DNA from: Pseudeuparius sepicola
Taxonomy: Eukaryota > Arthropoda > Insecta > Coleoptera > Anthribidae
Direction: 5' to 3'
DNA length: 64,000 nt
Assembly (NCBI GenBank): GCA_963920635.1
Contig: OY987300.1
Coordinates: forward strand, 63,278,915-63,342,914
Numbering within the stretch: the stretch's first letter is position 1; the number at the start of each line of letters is the position of its first letter. Below, piece after piece: positions 49,050-61,295 of this stretch. Under the pieces are notes generated by a model that saw only the letters and a list, made by a program, of their open reading frames with translations, made no database searches and was not told the DNA's origin. The position numbers were made by a program, and so were the translations under genes.

Positions 49050-50786
49050 AACATAATATATTCGCTGTTAGTTTCCTGTATTATTGAGGTTATTATGTTG
49101 ATTGGTAAACCATGACAAAATTTTCATTCCGCTTCTTTTGTCGTGGAAATTATTTATTTATTAAGTCTCTTTTACTCCTCTTATGTACCTACCTACATTT
49201 TAGCTTTGACTTTAGCCCTGCACGAATCTATTCCCCGAAAGGGACGCGGCTAAACTTTATCGTATGACGTCCAGTTTTTTTTCTGTGTTATTTAGTGCAC
49301 TCAGTGTAATTTAGTAACTACCCCTAGCGAGTTAAATTATTTAAAAAATCACCCCTTAAAGAGCGGAGGGGTTAACTGATAGGGGTTAGTTTTTTTGTAT
49401 AGTATTTTGCATCGGTAATACAAGTTTTTATACTACCCCTTTAGGAAAATCTGAAAAACGTTTTTTTTTCTCTTTTCTGCACAGCCTATATGACATGTAT
49501 ATTAAAATTGACAGAGTTTCCATTTTTTGTAAATAAGGCATCGCTTTAATTTAGAAAATAACTAATTCCTAACTTAGAAAAAACTAACATAATTTTTGAA
49601 ACGGAATTGTTTTGGTGTTGGTTAAATTTTTTTTTATATTTTATTCGAACTTAGCGCCACACTAATATTATTAATACTGAACGCCAGAGACCCAAAAGTT
49701 TCAATTAGTTAGATGGAATGGCCTTGAGTAAAAATATGGCGAAGGTCCCCATTAACTATCGACATTAATAATTTATGAGGCATTGTGCCCGTAATTATAC
49801 CCTTTGTTGTACCCTGTTCAATTATTAAAATGCTGCAGAGAAGAATGCCTACTCTGTATTAAAATGCCCCAGATAATCTTGAAACTTTTTTGTGGTGCGT
49901 CGTATATTTTATAATAGAATAATGAAGAAGTAATCTCATACTCTAACTAACTTCTTTGTATCTTGTGACATATATGTAGGAAAACACACAGCTTCAAATG
50001 GGTACGCGTTATAAAAAAACATCTATGGAAAATTCGATCCCTCAGTTTTGGAGGTTATAGTAGGAAACAACCATTTTCATAAATATTTATAAATTATAAA
50101 TTTTCTAAGAAAACTTTGGAACGGGAAAATTTGAACTTTCCTAAAAAATATAGTTTTTAGCTGTTTCTCAAGAGTTAGGTGATCTGGTATTTAGACATTT
50201 TCAAATCGAAGCAAAGCCAATTTTCGGTTGCTACTAGCCAATTTTCATAGACCTAAGCACCAAAGGGTTTGATCGGGCTCCCCGAAATTTCGGGGAATTG
50301 TTCGCAAAGTTGAAGTCGTAATTCCAATCCGTTCTCTCTCACTTTAAAAGTCGACTCAATATTAGAAATAAATAAATATCATTGCGAAAAAACTATTTTG
50401 GGAGCTATAATGTGATGCTGAAAAAGAAATCGGCTTCCATATCCAACTTGTACCTCAAATTATTAATAGCCATATTTTGTTTATTTGAAGAGGTAAAAGA
50501 AAACTTTTATATTGAAATTTGATAATGACAAGCTTTATGTAACCGGTTGCTCAGATAATTTCAACATTACACAAACAGAAAATTTTTCTATAATTTGAAT
50601 AACAACTGTTGCTGTTTTTATTTATTATTTCGACGTTTTATTTCGCCCAGCTCTTAAAATAGCCGTGTTTTGATACTTTTTTGTGGAGCGCAAAATAAAT
50701 GAGAAAATCGCGGTGCTGTATACCTACTCATTTTTAATAGTTGGCAACATTTATTGATAAAACTGAAATAATGTAGATATGATATG
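49050..50786. other. No gene recognised
   Basis: AT-rich, largely unique DNA. A CCCC(T)-A-rich inverted patch near 49320-49440 and a higher-GC stretch at 49640-49900 are visible. No coding signal. Confidence 0.45.
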
Positions 50787-51979
50787 TACAGGGTGGCTCA
50801 CTATAAATTGACATCCATTCCTTAACTTGTTAGTTTTTCAGGTTAGTAAAAAGTTTTTTTTACAAAAGTTCTAGACACTAATACTAAGTTTTTTTACGCT
50901 CTCGGACCTTAAACAGTTCTAGAAAGCCGTGGCATACATAACTTATGTTTTTTAAAATAACCTAATATATTTTTGGATTATTTAATTCTACCATTGAGTA
51001 AATAATAATACTCGTAATAATAATTCTCACCCTCACAATACTCCAAACTAGGAGTACCCCAGAAGCAACCACATGCTTGTGCGGGGGAGGGGGGCAATTA
51101 CTATTATTTTGTCTTCGTTGCCATTTGCGGTAAACGATAATACCTTTACTCAATGATTCTGCGCATTTTCCGATTCTAATGAAGTATATAGGTTATATGT
51201 TCGCACCAACCGTTCGTTTAGAACTGAGCCTCTTTTGTGAGGAATAACTAGTCCTTGGGTCATAGGTTGCCATGGAAGACAAATGCCAAATTATAGTAAT
51301 AATTATTGACAGTTTGCAAGTACGAGTATATTCACGATTTGGAAAACAAAATGGCATATTTTAAGATTTCAGAGAAAAATGAAGAAGATAAATTGATAGA
51401 AATGAGAAATTTTAGATAGTATCATAGTTAATAAACTTCGTCACATTTATTGTTTGAAATTTAATTTTTTATTGAAAACGACAATAACATTTAAAAGCAA
51501 GATGGCCTTCATGTTTTTTAAATGTTATCATTTAATATTTTTCTTATTTCTCTCAATTTCCCTTCTTCATTTTCCCTGAAGTCTTAAAATAGCCCATTTT
51601 GTTTTCCAAAGCGTGAATATACTTGCAAACTGTCAATAATTATTACTATAATTTGCATTTGTCTTCCATGGCAACCTATGTAATCCCTCACAAAAAAGGC
51701 TCAGTTCTGAACGAACGGTTGGAGCGAACATATAACATATAAACGTCGTTGGAATCGGAAAAATGAGTAGAGTTCTATCTAAAAATTATACAAGATGTTC
51801 CATTAAAAAAAAAACAACAAAAGTTATATCTGCCACGGCTTTCTAGAACACACTGTATAAAGTCAAATAGCGTCACAAAAGACTTCGTATTAGTATCTCA
51901 AACTTTTGTAAAACACTTTTCTCTAGCCTCAAAAACTAAGAAGCTAAGGGGTTGTCAACTTATAGTGAGCCACCCTGTA
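50787..51979. mobile_element. Foldback element H (1.2 kb)
   Basis: The ends TACAGGGTGGCTCACTATAA and TTATAGTGAGCCACCCTGTA are complementary, and the pairing continues inward through long arms (CCATGGAAGACAAATGC, AATAATTATTGACAGTTTGC and AAAACAAAATGG blocks). The 106-bp repeat (51016-51121) interrupts the left arm, so it arrived later. Non-coding. Confidence 0.88.
51016..51121. repeat. 106-bp dispersed repeat, copy 2
   Basis: Nearly identical to 14098-14203. It sits in the left arm of foldback H and has no counterpart in the right arm, so it is an insertion. Confidence 0.85.
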
Positions 51980-52338
51980 CATGGTGCACATCTCCTATTT
52001 TTGAGTATACCTAATAACTATATTATTAGGCGTATAGGTTCACCTTTTCTGAGGTCTCACAAGCAAACCTTATAAAGTGTCGGAGCAATACGTCTTTGTT
52101 TTCCTGCAATAAATCTTATAAGCCGGCAAATACTACGTCCCTAAATTGAATTTTTCATTCCTAGGAATTGTGAAATAGCATCACGTCCTGTAATTGTACG
52201 AAAACACTCACTCTATATTACATGAACTGAGTTTCCCGGTTTCCGGTGACGCAGATAAACTACTCTGGCAGAGAATTTATGACCGGCGGTGTTACATTTA
52301 AAAACGTATTCCGGGTTTTCTTTTCTTTTTTATTTCAG

Positions 52339-52421
52339 GGGGATGTGTGTCAGTTGGCGCGGAGGTTGCCAATGCGACCGCCAGCCCCCCGAGCACCTAC
52401 GGTGGCCCCATTCCAAACTAG
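52339..52421 (+). CDS. Candidate terminal exon, protein not recognised
   Basis: A very strong acceptor (a CT-rich tract, TTTTCTTTTCTTTTTTATTTCAG) is followed by higher-GC sequence. With two bases completing a split codon, 26 codons run to TAG: GCVSVGAEVANATASPPSTY, then GGPIPN. The composition (Ala, Ser, Pro, Gly, Thr) resembles a real protein end, and AATAAA sites follow near 52575. The other frame from the same acceptor is also open to nearly the same place (QLARRLPMRPPAPRAPTV). I do not recognise the protein, and no upstream exon was identified in the window. It could also be chance. Confidence 0.35.
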
Positions 52422-52802
52422 TTTGTAACTTCAACTTACAACAATGTTACTCCCGAAGATTTATGTAAAAAGTAGGTACTGAGAATCTGCAGTTATAATA
52501 GTTCTATTCGGCACTCGACTCTACAACTATCCATCATCTTTTGAACGATTTTATTTTCATAATTAAATTAAAATAAATAAAATAATCTGGTGCCCGGGAT
52601 TTTTTTAACAGAAATATATAATATTCGGTTCCCAAACTGGAAACTTAACGTTAGTTTTTCGCCGGAGTCCCCTCGGGGCCCCAACCAAAATCTCAAAACC
52701 CATCGCAGTAAATAAAAGTCTTAATTAGAGTACCGCATTAGCCGGCGGTGCCGCCAAAGGAAGAAGAACCATAAAGTAGCCCAAAACATGGACCGCGGGA
52801 CG

Positions 52803-52890
52803 GATTTATGATAATTGATATAATAAATGTCTCAAAGTGATCGATTTATGCTAATTGCAGTAATTAATTTTGACTGATTTACGATAATTG
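52803..52890. promoter_or_regulatory. Three copies of GATTTAYGMTAATTG with TTAATTA motifs
   Basis: Copies at 52803-52817, 52843-52857 and 52876-52890, with TTAATTAA-type motifs between and after them. TAATTG and TTAATTA are homeodomain core sites. The cluster lies about 90 bp upstream of a TATA box. Confidence 0.5.
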
Positions 52891-52980
52891 CCTTAATTAA
52901 TTTCGCGAGAACCGGTCTTCCCAGAACTTCGCATAGGGACTGGAGCGACCGCGGGGAGACCAGAGGGGTACCCAAAAACG

Positions 52981-53015
52981 TATAAATACCGGGGGGCGCA
53001 CATTCGCAGGGACCA
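52981..53015 (+). promoter_or_regulatory. Candidate TATA/initiator core promoter
   Basis: TATAAATA at 52981-52988 is followed by an initiator-like CCAGTT whose A is at 53015, 34 bases downstream; this is close to the usual spacing. The surroundings are unusually GC-rich for this window. Confidence 0.5.
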
Positions 53016-53172
53016 GTTGTCGAACAGTAGCGGTCCAGTACTCAAGCAACAGTGTTCGACGATCAATCCATCCAGCAGGAGAGAAGTCGCGGGGCGGGGC
53101 CCGCGGCCCGCGGCCCCAGCCCCGATGTCTTAGCAACTCTTGGACGAAACCACCAAAATTCTAAGCACCTGA
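53015..53172 (+). other. Candidate first (non-coding) exon
   Basis: From the initiator-like site the sequence is GC-rich up to CACCTGA and the consensus donor GTAAGTGG at 53173. The only ATG in the middle (after the GGCCCC run) opens on ATGTCTTAG, so the exon is probably 5'UTR, or the transcript is non-coding. The continuation must lie beyond the window or be missed. An LTR-type promoter is an alternative, but no LTR ends or second copy were seen. Confidence 0.4.
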
Positions 53173-54079
53173 GTAAGTGGACTGACCAAGTAGTAAGATC
53201 ATTTTGTTTTGATTCCTTTGTGTTTGAATTGCCTTTTATTTTGAAATTTTGAAATCATTTTGGAAACTTTGGAGATATATTGACTTTATTGTGCAATTTT
53301 TATTTGAATTTTAGATTTAATATCAGAAATTGAATCTTTTTGTTTTCATTTTTATACTAAGGATTTGGTAAACTTATTTGCAGTTTTGTCAGTTGAGTTA
53401 ATGAGTGTTTTGTCTAGTCTTTATGCTAATTAACAACTTCTATTCATGCCGTACGATTATTCTGAATTTTGAGCCTATTATTTTGGTATTGCTTGCAAGA
53501 GTTTTGTCTTTTAATTGAATCATTTTATGCCACAAACTTGAGTAACATTGATTTACATTTTATGCCAATTTGTTGTACAGAGTAATCAATTGATTTTGTG
53601 CTATTTGGGAAATATTTTGCAATTTTTGTACTTTTGATCTGAATATTGTCATTTTATTGCCATAGTTTGTGTATTCGTGCCATTTTTGACATATTGTTTT
53701 GTGCCCTAATTTAAGTTCAATTGTTTAACAGTGTATCTTTTTAAACGTTTGGATTGTGTTACATGAAAAGAGTTCATATTTCGGATATCTTGAGTGGCGT
53801 TGTGCGAATTCATAGATTTTTACAATTATTCATTATAATTATTGCACATGTTTTTAAACTTCCTCTGTATTTTATGAACGTAATGTACTGTTCCGTAATT
53901 AACCTTAATATACATATTTTAAACTACCCTGTGTCTCCGTCATACACCCTTAGGCCCACACTAAAAAGAAGATATTGTAGACCACCCTGTATAATACCGC
54001 TCGCCAATTAACATCTCACAGGGTAGGATACTACAATAATTAAAAATAATGCATGGAACCAATGGTAGGTAGAAAGCAC
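53173..54079. other. No gene recognised
   Basis: AT-rich and unusually T-rich; it would be the start of an intron if the exon at 53015 is real. The open frame 53754-54011 has no recognisable domain. Confidence 0.45.
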
Positions 54080-54500
54080 GTATCGTATAAAGGTCCAATA
54101 ATTTAAATCGCTTTTATTTGTTGGTAGATATTCTGTAAAAGTACTTTTGCATTTATTAATATTTTTTCAATAATTCCTAGACGGTCTGGTATAGTTTCAA
54201 AAAATTCAGCACTATGAGATGGATAAAAGAAAAACACCTTAAATATATTTTATTGAGTCTTTGCACACCAACGCTGCAGAATGGAACTGAAATTTTGGGT
54301 GTTCGGATTAACGCTGCGGTGTCTGAGTTTAAATTTAAAAAATGCGAAATACTTTTAGTGAATATCGGGGTATAAAAAAATCGTAACCGGCCCTGGATTC
54401 GCATTTTGACAATGATAGAAAGGCCAAAATAAGCGGCTTTTGAAGGTTTTTCAAACAAAGTACAGGTGAATAACTACAGAAATAAAAACTTTGGTTTTAT
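54080..54500. mobile_element. Fragment of foldback family J
   Basis: AAAGGTCCAATAATTTAAAT and the following stretch match 57570-57720, and the AATGCGAAATAC...AAAAAAATCGTAACCGGCCC part matches the arms of 56977-58170. Confidence 0.7.
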
Positions 54501-54725
54501 GGATTTGTACAGGTAGTTATAAAAGTAAATACCATATACGTATGTTCTGCAATGTGAGATTCCTTATCGCACATTCCGAAAATTTAGAAACAACTGGGTG
54601 TCATGGGCATTAGCCTGATACGATATGACCCTGGTGGAAGGATTATACCTACCTACTTACCTACTCAAAAGAATCCCAAGAAGTGCTTTATAAATATATA
54701 AAAATCCAAACAGGATAATTTTTTC

Positions 54726-55566
54726 AGGGATGCTTATGGGAACTTCCTCCTGAGTGTCCAACCAAAATATCATACTTGAACTACTGATACGAATTGCGCT
54801 ATAGGGGTGGTTTCGTCTACATTTTTTTTTTGGAGTAAAACGACCTTAATAAAAGCTGTAGAGGATCAAATGAGTGGCCTTGTAAACATTTTTTTTATAA
54901 AAATTGTTTGTATCTCTAATACTTAATAATTTACAGGGCATTATATGAAAAAAATATTCGTTTACCACAGGAATAGTCTTGTAAACACTTTTTTTTACAA
55001 AAAAATACTTTAATAAAAGTTGGTGAGGAGTAAATGTTCTAAAATGTTTTTATTATCTCGACTACTTAACAAGTTACAGCGCAAAAACACTACTTTCATC
55101 TCGTTTTGGACGATTGAACTGAGTATGATTTTCATGCAGATCGTGAATTAGGCCTATAGGGGATATCACCTAAAAAAAGCTCCAAAAGCTCTATCTCTCG
55201 GGCGGTGTAGTAATGAGTTTAACGAACGATTTAATCTTTCACATAATGCAGATTACTAACAAACCATTGGAATCTGAAAATTATGTCCACGTGTTTGCAT
55301 CCAACGTTTTTGTAATTAATCGGTAGGAATTATTGGCCGAAACTGCGAAATTTTTGTGATGAATGCGCTGTAATTTGGTAAGTAGTCGAGATAATAAAAA
55401 AAAATATAAACGTATAATGCGCTGGAACTCGTTAAGTATTAGAGATACAAAAGAATTTTATGCGTTTTGCTCTAAAATTTTTTTAGGAAACCACCCCTAT
55501 AGCGAATTCGTACCGCGAGTGTGATCTTTTGGTTGGGCACTCAGGGGACAGTCCCCAAGCAACCCT
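54726..55566. mobile_element. Foldback element I, family of A
   Basis: The left CTGAGTGTCCAACCAAAATA and ATAGGGGTGGTTT blocks are mirrored by AAACCACCCCTATAGCGAAT and TTTTGGTTGGGCACTCAGG at the right. The arm contents (TCTCTAATACTTAATAATTT) recur in element A at 17618. Non-coding. Confidence 0.8.
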
Positions 55567-55792
55567 TAAAAATTATTTTGTTGGGAACTTTTTTGCGACC
55601 CATATAAACCGAGCACAACATTATTGGATAACAACTAGTTTTTATTTAGCCACCATACAATCTGCGAATATAGGGTTAAAAATGGCGGCAAATGCCGTCT
55701 CTTCTCGTTCTCTGCGCCTTCCGTGCGCAGTAGGAATAAAATAGAAAGACCCGCCAGTGAATCCACATTATTTTGTATTTGAACATAACAAA

Positions 55793-56013
55793 GTCGAAAC
55801 TTAGTTAAACTTCGTGAAAAAAGGCGAAATTTAGTTAAACTTCGAGAAAAAAGTCGAAGTTTAGTTAAATTTCGAGGAAAAAGTCGAAATTTGGTTAAAC
55901 TTCGGGAAAAAAGGCGAAATTTAGTTAAATTTCGAGGAAAAAGTCGAAATTTAGTTAAACTTCAAGAAAAAAGTCGAAATTTAGTTAAATTTCGAGAAAA
56001 AAGTCGAAATTTA
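55793..56013. repeat. 30-bp palindromic minisatellite, about 7.4 copies
   Basis: Seven 30-bp units of consensus GTCGAAATTTAGTTAAACTT plus CGAGAAAAAA, then a partial eighth. The part TCGAARTTTAGTTAAAYTTC is an imperfect palindrome, so each unit can form a short hairpin. Units vary mainly at Y/R sites. There are no spacers, so this is not a CRISPR array. Confidence 0.9.
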
Positions 56014-56836
56014 AAATAAATCACCGATGTGGCCCTTCTACGCCTTCGTACAAAAGCAATATATGGGCGGTTTATCGTGCCAAATGCTATTAAAAAATTG
56101 AGCAGCACCAACACTGACACCAGCCCCTCATCTCAGCCATTGAATCTATGGCATTACCCAACGAAAGACAGTTTGCATGACCTTGGCTAGAATTTGTCAA
56201 CGGAGGGTTCACCAATTAAAAGAATATATATTTAAGGTCAAAGCTCACAAAGAAATGAAAAATTCGAAATAATGAGCAAAACACATAGTTATCGTAACAC
56301 TGACTATGGCAAAACATGATATGAAAGTCAACTGGCGGTGACTTATATTTGTTTAACTATGGGCCTATAGGGAAGTAAAAATATAAGTTATAGTGCACGT
56401 AAAATGTTTGTTACTCCCTATAAATTATTATGTCCTTTCAGAGGACTACTTTATATATCTATAATTTTTGCATAAAACACGTTTTTGTAACCGATGCCGT
56501 AGGTAGGTATATAGAAATTTATTTCTGGGCGGGTCAATACAAATTATTGTTTTTAAGGGGGTATTAAGAAACCTAGAGGGGGTTTGTTATTGACTAAAAT
56601 GGGACGTAGATGACATTCTTTAGAAATTTTACGGATAATAATCAGTTTGAATGAGGCATAATAGGAAATTACAAAAATCATTCTGTTTTTTAAATTTCTG
56701 ACTCGCCAATGTTTATAAGATTAAATCATTATTAATTAAATATTATGGACTATACCCTAATAATTATTGTAAATTTACCTTCTTAACAGAAATATAATTC
56801 CATAATTCCCTGTCGGTTTTTAATAAAAATATTGCA
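56014..56836. other. No gene recognised
   Basis: AT-rich non-coding DNA without recognisable elements. Confidence 0.45.
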
Positions 56837-56976
56837 TAATATCGTTGACTGAGATATTAATAAGACTTCTCACGTCTATTGCTTCATGGCTTCAAGTCCT
56901 GGAAAACAGACGGCGCTGATGGCTAACAATGTAGGGGAGCCTGGGGCAGATTGCGCAAGGGTTGGTCGGCGCACTA

Positions 56977-58170
56977 TACAGGGTGACAAAACCCTAAACT
57001 TTTTTTTGTTTGAAAGGTCTTCAAAAACCGCTTCTTTTGACCTTCCTGTCATTTTCAAAATGCAAATCGAGGGCCGGCTCCGATTTTTTTTATACCCCCG
57101 ATTTTCATGAAAACCATTTAGCAATTTTTTTATTTAAAATCTGACCCCACAGCGTTAATTAGAACACCCCAAAACCCCTATATACTAATTTTGAATAATA
57201 AATATACAGGGAGTTCCATTCTACAGGGTGTCAAAGTTTGGCAAAATAGGAATTTTAAAGGCATCTGCCAAGTCAAGTGTGCCATCTAATCCCCTCAAAA
57301 CAGTTTAATGGTCAATAGAACCACTCAAGGTGTTGGTGTGCAAAGGTCCAATACAAAATATACAGAGTATTCTTATCTATGCCATCTCAAATTACTGAAT
57401 TTTTGGGACTTTATACGGGTCAAAAATCGAGTACATCAAAGCCGCTCCACACACTATAAACAAACTAAATCTAAAAGATACAGAAGCATGTCAGTCAGTA
57501 AGTCCATATCAGTTAAGGTGGTTGGTGTGCTACAATAGCAAAACGCACAGAAAATGTATCATCTTCGACAGTGACTTTGTTGAGAAAGGTCCGATAATTT
57601 AAATTGTTTTTATTTATTAGTTGGCATTTTGTAAAGAAATGCATTACTTTTGTGTTTATCAATATTTTTCAATGATTACAGAGTACTCTCTTAGTCCGTA
57701 TAAGTTTCATAAAATTTCAGAATTTTGAGATGTCTCAGAGAAAAATACCCTGTATATTTTTGTAGTCAATCTTTTCACATCAACATTTTGAGTGGTCCTG
57801 TTGACCATTCGACTGTTTTGAAGGGATTCCATGGCACACTTGACTCGCCAGATGCCTTTAAAATTACCATTTTGCTCAACTTTGACACCCCACAGAATGG
57901 AACTCCCTGTATATTTTTTGTTCAAATTTGGTATATGGGGTTTTGGGGTGTTCTTATTAATTTTAAATAAAAAAAAAACGCTAAATGGTTTTCGTGAAAA
58001 TCGGGGGAATAAAAAAATCGCATCGGACCCTGGATTTGCATTTTGAAAATGGCAGGAAGGTCAAAAGACGCGGTTTTTGAAGGCCTTTCAAACAAAAAAA
58101 AGTTTAGGCGATTATCTCCAAAAATGAAGATTTTACGGATTTGTACAGTTTTAAAGTTGGACACCCTGTA
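56977..58170. mobile_element. Foldback element J (1.2 kb)
   Basis: TACAGGGTGACAAAACCCTA and TTGGACACCCTGTA are the ends; the left end lacks a piece present at the right. Inverted arms include AAAACCGCTTCTTTTGACCT or complement, CAAATCGAGGGCC-like and CAGGGAGTTCCATTC blocks. Non-coding. Confidence 0.8.
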
Positions 58171-58644
58171 TTATTTCTATTATTTCGGTGTGATTTAGGA
58201 TTTAGTAATTTTTTGAGTTTGGATAATTTTGATCATATATCAGACGTAAGTAGTGTTGACCTTTTCTTATTTTTTTGTTATAAGAGGCATGTTGTCCAGT
58301 TGGCGTCAGATGAAACCGAACGACGTAATGCCATTTTCTTGAGATTTTTGCAGTAAAAATACCTAAAATTTATTTAACAATCAACGGATTCAAGCTCAGA
58401 CCGAGGGATGAAGCGACCGACGAACGCGAAGTTGCCAAATGTCAGAACAGAATCCAAATATCCCAAGGAAATGGATTTTTAGCGTTCGGTTTCGTCTGAC
58501 GCCAACCGTACCTTTTTGCACCAAATATCCCCAAGTTATTTTCAAAAGAGTCTGTTCCACGAGCCATCAAAACACCATGATGGAGAATGGAGACGGGGCA
58601 GATTGACTTAGATATCATGCAGTGTTGTCAGGCAATGCGCTAAC

Positions 58645-59828
58645 CAGGGACCCTTTAAAGTAAGGGGACCCAGCATTATACTTTCCAAAGTGAGGCCGTT
58701 TCTTTCCCCATTCTAATGGTCTCAATGATGCCAAGTATGCCATTTTATTGGAGAATCTATGAATATAACAGGTACTTTGATTGTTAGTAAAAATTAATAA
58801 TGATTTCTAAAAATTAGGCTTGACAATGTTCTGTCAACAAACACAGAATATGGCAAGTGCCAAATGAATCAAATTTATTTTATATTTGAATTTGGTTTCC
58901 TGCAATTATTTCCAGGAATTTAAGTAATATAAGTATGGTAAGTCAGAGCCGATTTTGCTTATTTGAGAATTTGTCGCTTTTGCACCTTGTTATCAGGTTC
59001 CTGAATCCATTTGTAATAATACTCGTAGGTATGTGTACTTGAAATTTCTTCCCTTGTTGAATGTATCTACCCAAAGAACTTTCACAGATTTCGGGATCGA
59101 CTAATAAGATTAGGTCTCGTACTTAGTTCTAATCATGTAGTTTTTCTCGGTGCTCATTTTTTAATTTTATTTCTCTTCCAAGGTACCTCACAAACGTAAA
59201 ATAAACTTATAAGCCTGGTTCATACAGCTTCTTTATCTTTTAATTTTTCTTTATCTTTAAGAAATATTAAATGCCATTGGTCAGTTCAAATCAAGGGACA
59301 AATGCCATTGGTTATTTATTAAAGATAAAGTAAAATTAAAAGATAAAGAAGCTGCATGAACCAGGCTATAGTTGTAGATAAAAACTGTTTAAAAAAAGAC
59401 CTGAATGAAGCTACCTGCTTAATAATTTAAAATTTAGGAAATACCATTTTTGTTTTGAACTACTTACTTATACGTAATGCCCACGTAATGGGAATTGTAG
59501 GATTACTAAAGGTGAGACAAGAAAAATCTGGTTGCAATTATTGGGACTACTACAGGCGGTCGCATTACCTTTAATTGTCACATCTGAGTATCTGGAAGTT
59601 AGAAAACTTAAAAATTGTGAACTATGATGGGAAATATTTTGCCTCCTGTGGAATCTATGGCACTGGCATGTCACATAAAACCTGATGGCAGTTGGACACT
59701 GACATATAACATAAACTTGTACCAGCCCACTTATGTGGTCTCCTTGGAGATATACAGAAAACAAGGCTTCACTTTTCCTATGTGATAGACTGTGACATGC
59801 TGGGTCCCCTTGTTTTAAAGAGTCCCTG
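58645..59828. mobile_element. hAT-like element, copy 2 (1,184 bp)
   Basis: The ends CAGGGACCCTTTAAAGTAAG and the complement of TTTAAAGAGTCCCTG are the same as in 1127-1666. A perfect 8-bp repeat GCGCTAAC flanks it (58637-58644 and 59829-59836). It is longer than copy 1 by an interior of about 640 bp, which contains another small MITE. No transposase recognised. Confidence 0.88.
59212..59367. mobile_element. Small palindromic MITE nested in the hAT copy
   Basis: AGCCTGGTTCATACAGCTTC pairs with GAAGCTGCATGAACCAGGCT, then TTTATCTTTTAATTTT-type pairing. 156 bp; ATA lies on both sides. Confidence 0.8.
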
Positions 59829-60466
59829 GCGCTAACCTATACTCCGGGCACTTATGTCAGTAAAATATTTGTAGTTTAGTTTTTGTTCTCGAAGACGATA
59901 TTATGTTACTTCAATGGTACTTAATATAAAAAAATCCAGAAGTTTTAGATTTTGATAATAGGTGGCGCCTTGTGAATAAGATCTTCGTTAGTTTTAGATT
60001 TGGTCCTTAGAGGCCGACACAAGCAACTAAATCTATTAATATATAGAAATTCCGCCATAAGAAAAAGCTAACTAGTCTTATAAACAAGAGCTAATTGAAA
60101 AACCAAACAGAAATGCCAGGCGCCTACCTACCCCATACGATGGGCCAACCTACCCCGCCTACGGGGAAGGTTGGCGCATATGACATGCCTAATTTGATTG
60201 CATTTTTTTTTAATTTACTGCTTAGATTTTACCCTTTTTATATGATCCATTGTTAGGCCAAATTAGTTCTAATAATCTAATGACAAATTATAATAATTAA
60301 AAAAATGCGCCAACCAACCCCGGTCTCCCCTAATTTGCATTGAATCGGAGTGTCATCCGGAGGGATCCTGCGTGGGCGAAACTTCTCGATTCAAGCTTTC
60401 GTCCTCGATTGTTCGGGACATCCTCCTATTACCTGTGATGGTATTTATAATACGTCAGTTAACGAT

Positions 60467-61204
60467 AATATGTTCTATTTGATTCCACAGAGACATGTGC
60501 CAAATCAATGAGTTTTCACAAATAAAAAAAAGATAAAATTAAGCTGCCAACTAGCATCATTAAATAAGGTATTCAAATCAATTTTCGTTGACAAAACTCA
60601 GTAATTCCTAATTCCTACAAGACTTGTAAGAAAAGGTTGTATACTAACCATAAGTTGTCATTATTTCATGTAGGTATGTCCATCGTCAACAAAGAGAGTA
60701 ACTACAATAAAATGTTGCCTCGTTTTTACTTCTTTCTAACCACTCTCGTACACACTATGACAGAGTTGCGGTGACAATGGAGCGAACAGGAGCCTCCGGC
60801 GACTCCCCGCTGAAACCTATTTTTAAAACGGACATGGTTACACACACTTATTCATAGTTAGCAGCGGAAGGACGCATTGTCCTGTTAGCAACTGCCCGGA
60901 AGTGATAACAACCACTTTATTATCCTGGCCGGCGGCGGCGGCGGCGGCTAGGTAATTTATAGCGGCGGGATTCCTCGCTCATAACGTGCAGGTCGAGGCT
61001 TCCAGGCGTCCTTTCCCTAGACAGAAAAAAATGTTTGAAATTAAAATATATAACAACAATTCTCCCCGGCAACTGCACTGTTGTGGGGAGGAGGAAGATC
61101 CAAGTGTCTAACGCACAAAATAAAAAGGCACAAACTCCTAGCATCAGTAGAATACCGAATACTGACAGATTGTTCTTTAAACTTTTTTATTTAGAGGCTT
61201 TATA
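60467..61204. other. No gene recognised
   Basis: A GGC trinucleotide run lies at 60931-60948 in a short GC-rich island. The minus frame 60920-61144 over it is a by-product. Confidence 0.45.
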
Positions 61205-61290
61205 AGTAAGTTACAGGGTGTTAAAGTTTTATAAAATAAGTGGATTTTACTAAATATTTACCAAACTAGTCGAGATATTTTATGTCATAT
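61205..61290. mobile_element. Fragment of foldback family G
   Basis: GTTACAGGGTGTTAAAGTT through TTACCAAACTAGTCGAGATA matches 42600-42680. Confidence 0.75.
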
Positions 61291-61295
61291 TGCAA

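Larger units (their letters stand above)
56934..60330. mobile_element. TA-target element nested in the MITE
   Basis: The ends GGGGAGCCTGGGGCAG and the complement of CCCCGGTCTCCCC pair imperfectly. TA borders it on both sides, and joining the flanks gives the sequence of the undisturbed MITE at 13907 (CAATGTA followed by TTTGCATTG). It carries a foldback and a hAT-like element inside, and near 60120-60190 further GC-rich inverted pieces (CTACCCC / GGGGAAGGTTGGCGC). Confidence 0.7.
56842..60465. mobile_element. 5-bp-TSD MITE split by nested insertions
   Basis: The left end TCGTTGACTGAGATATTAAT and right end TACGTCAGTTAACGA match the 182-bp solo copy at 13907. TAATA flanks both sides (56837-56841 and 60466-60470). 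About 3.4 kb of later insertions fill it. Confidence 0.8.

Noticed and set aside
55793..56013. CRISPR-like array
   Set aside because: Units are contiguous with no spacers and the genome is eukaryotic.
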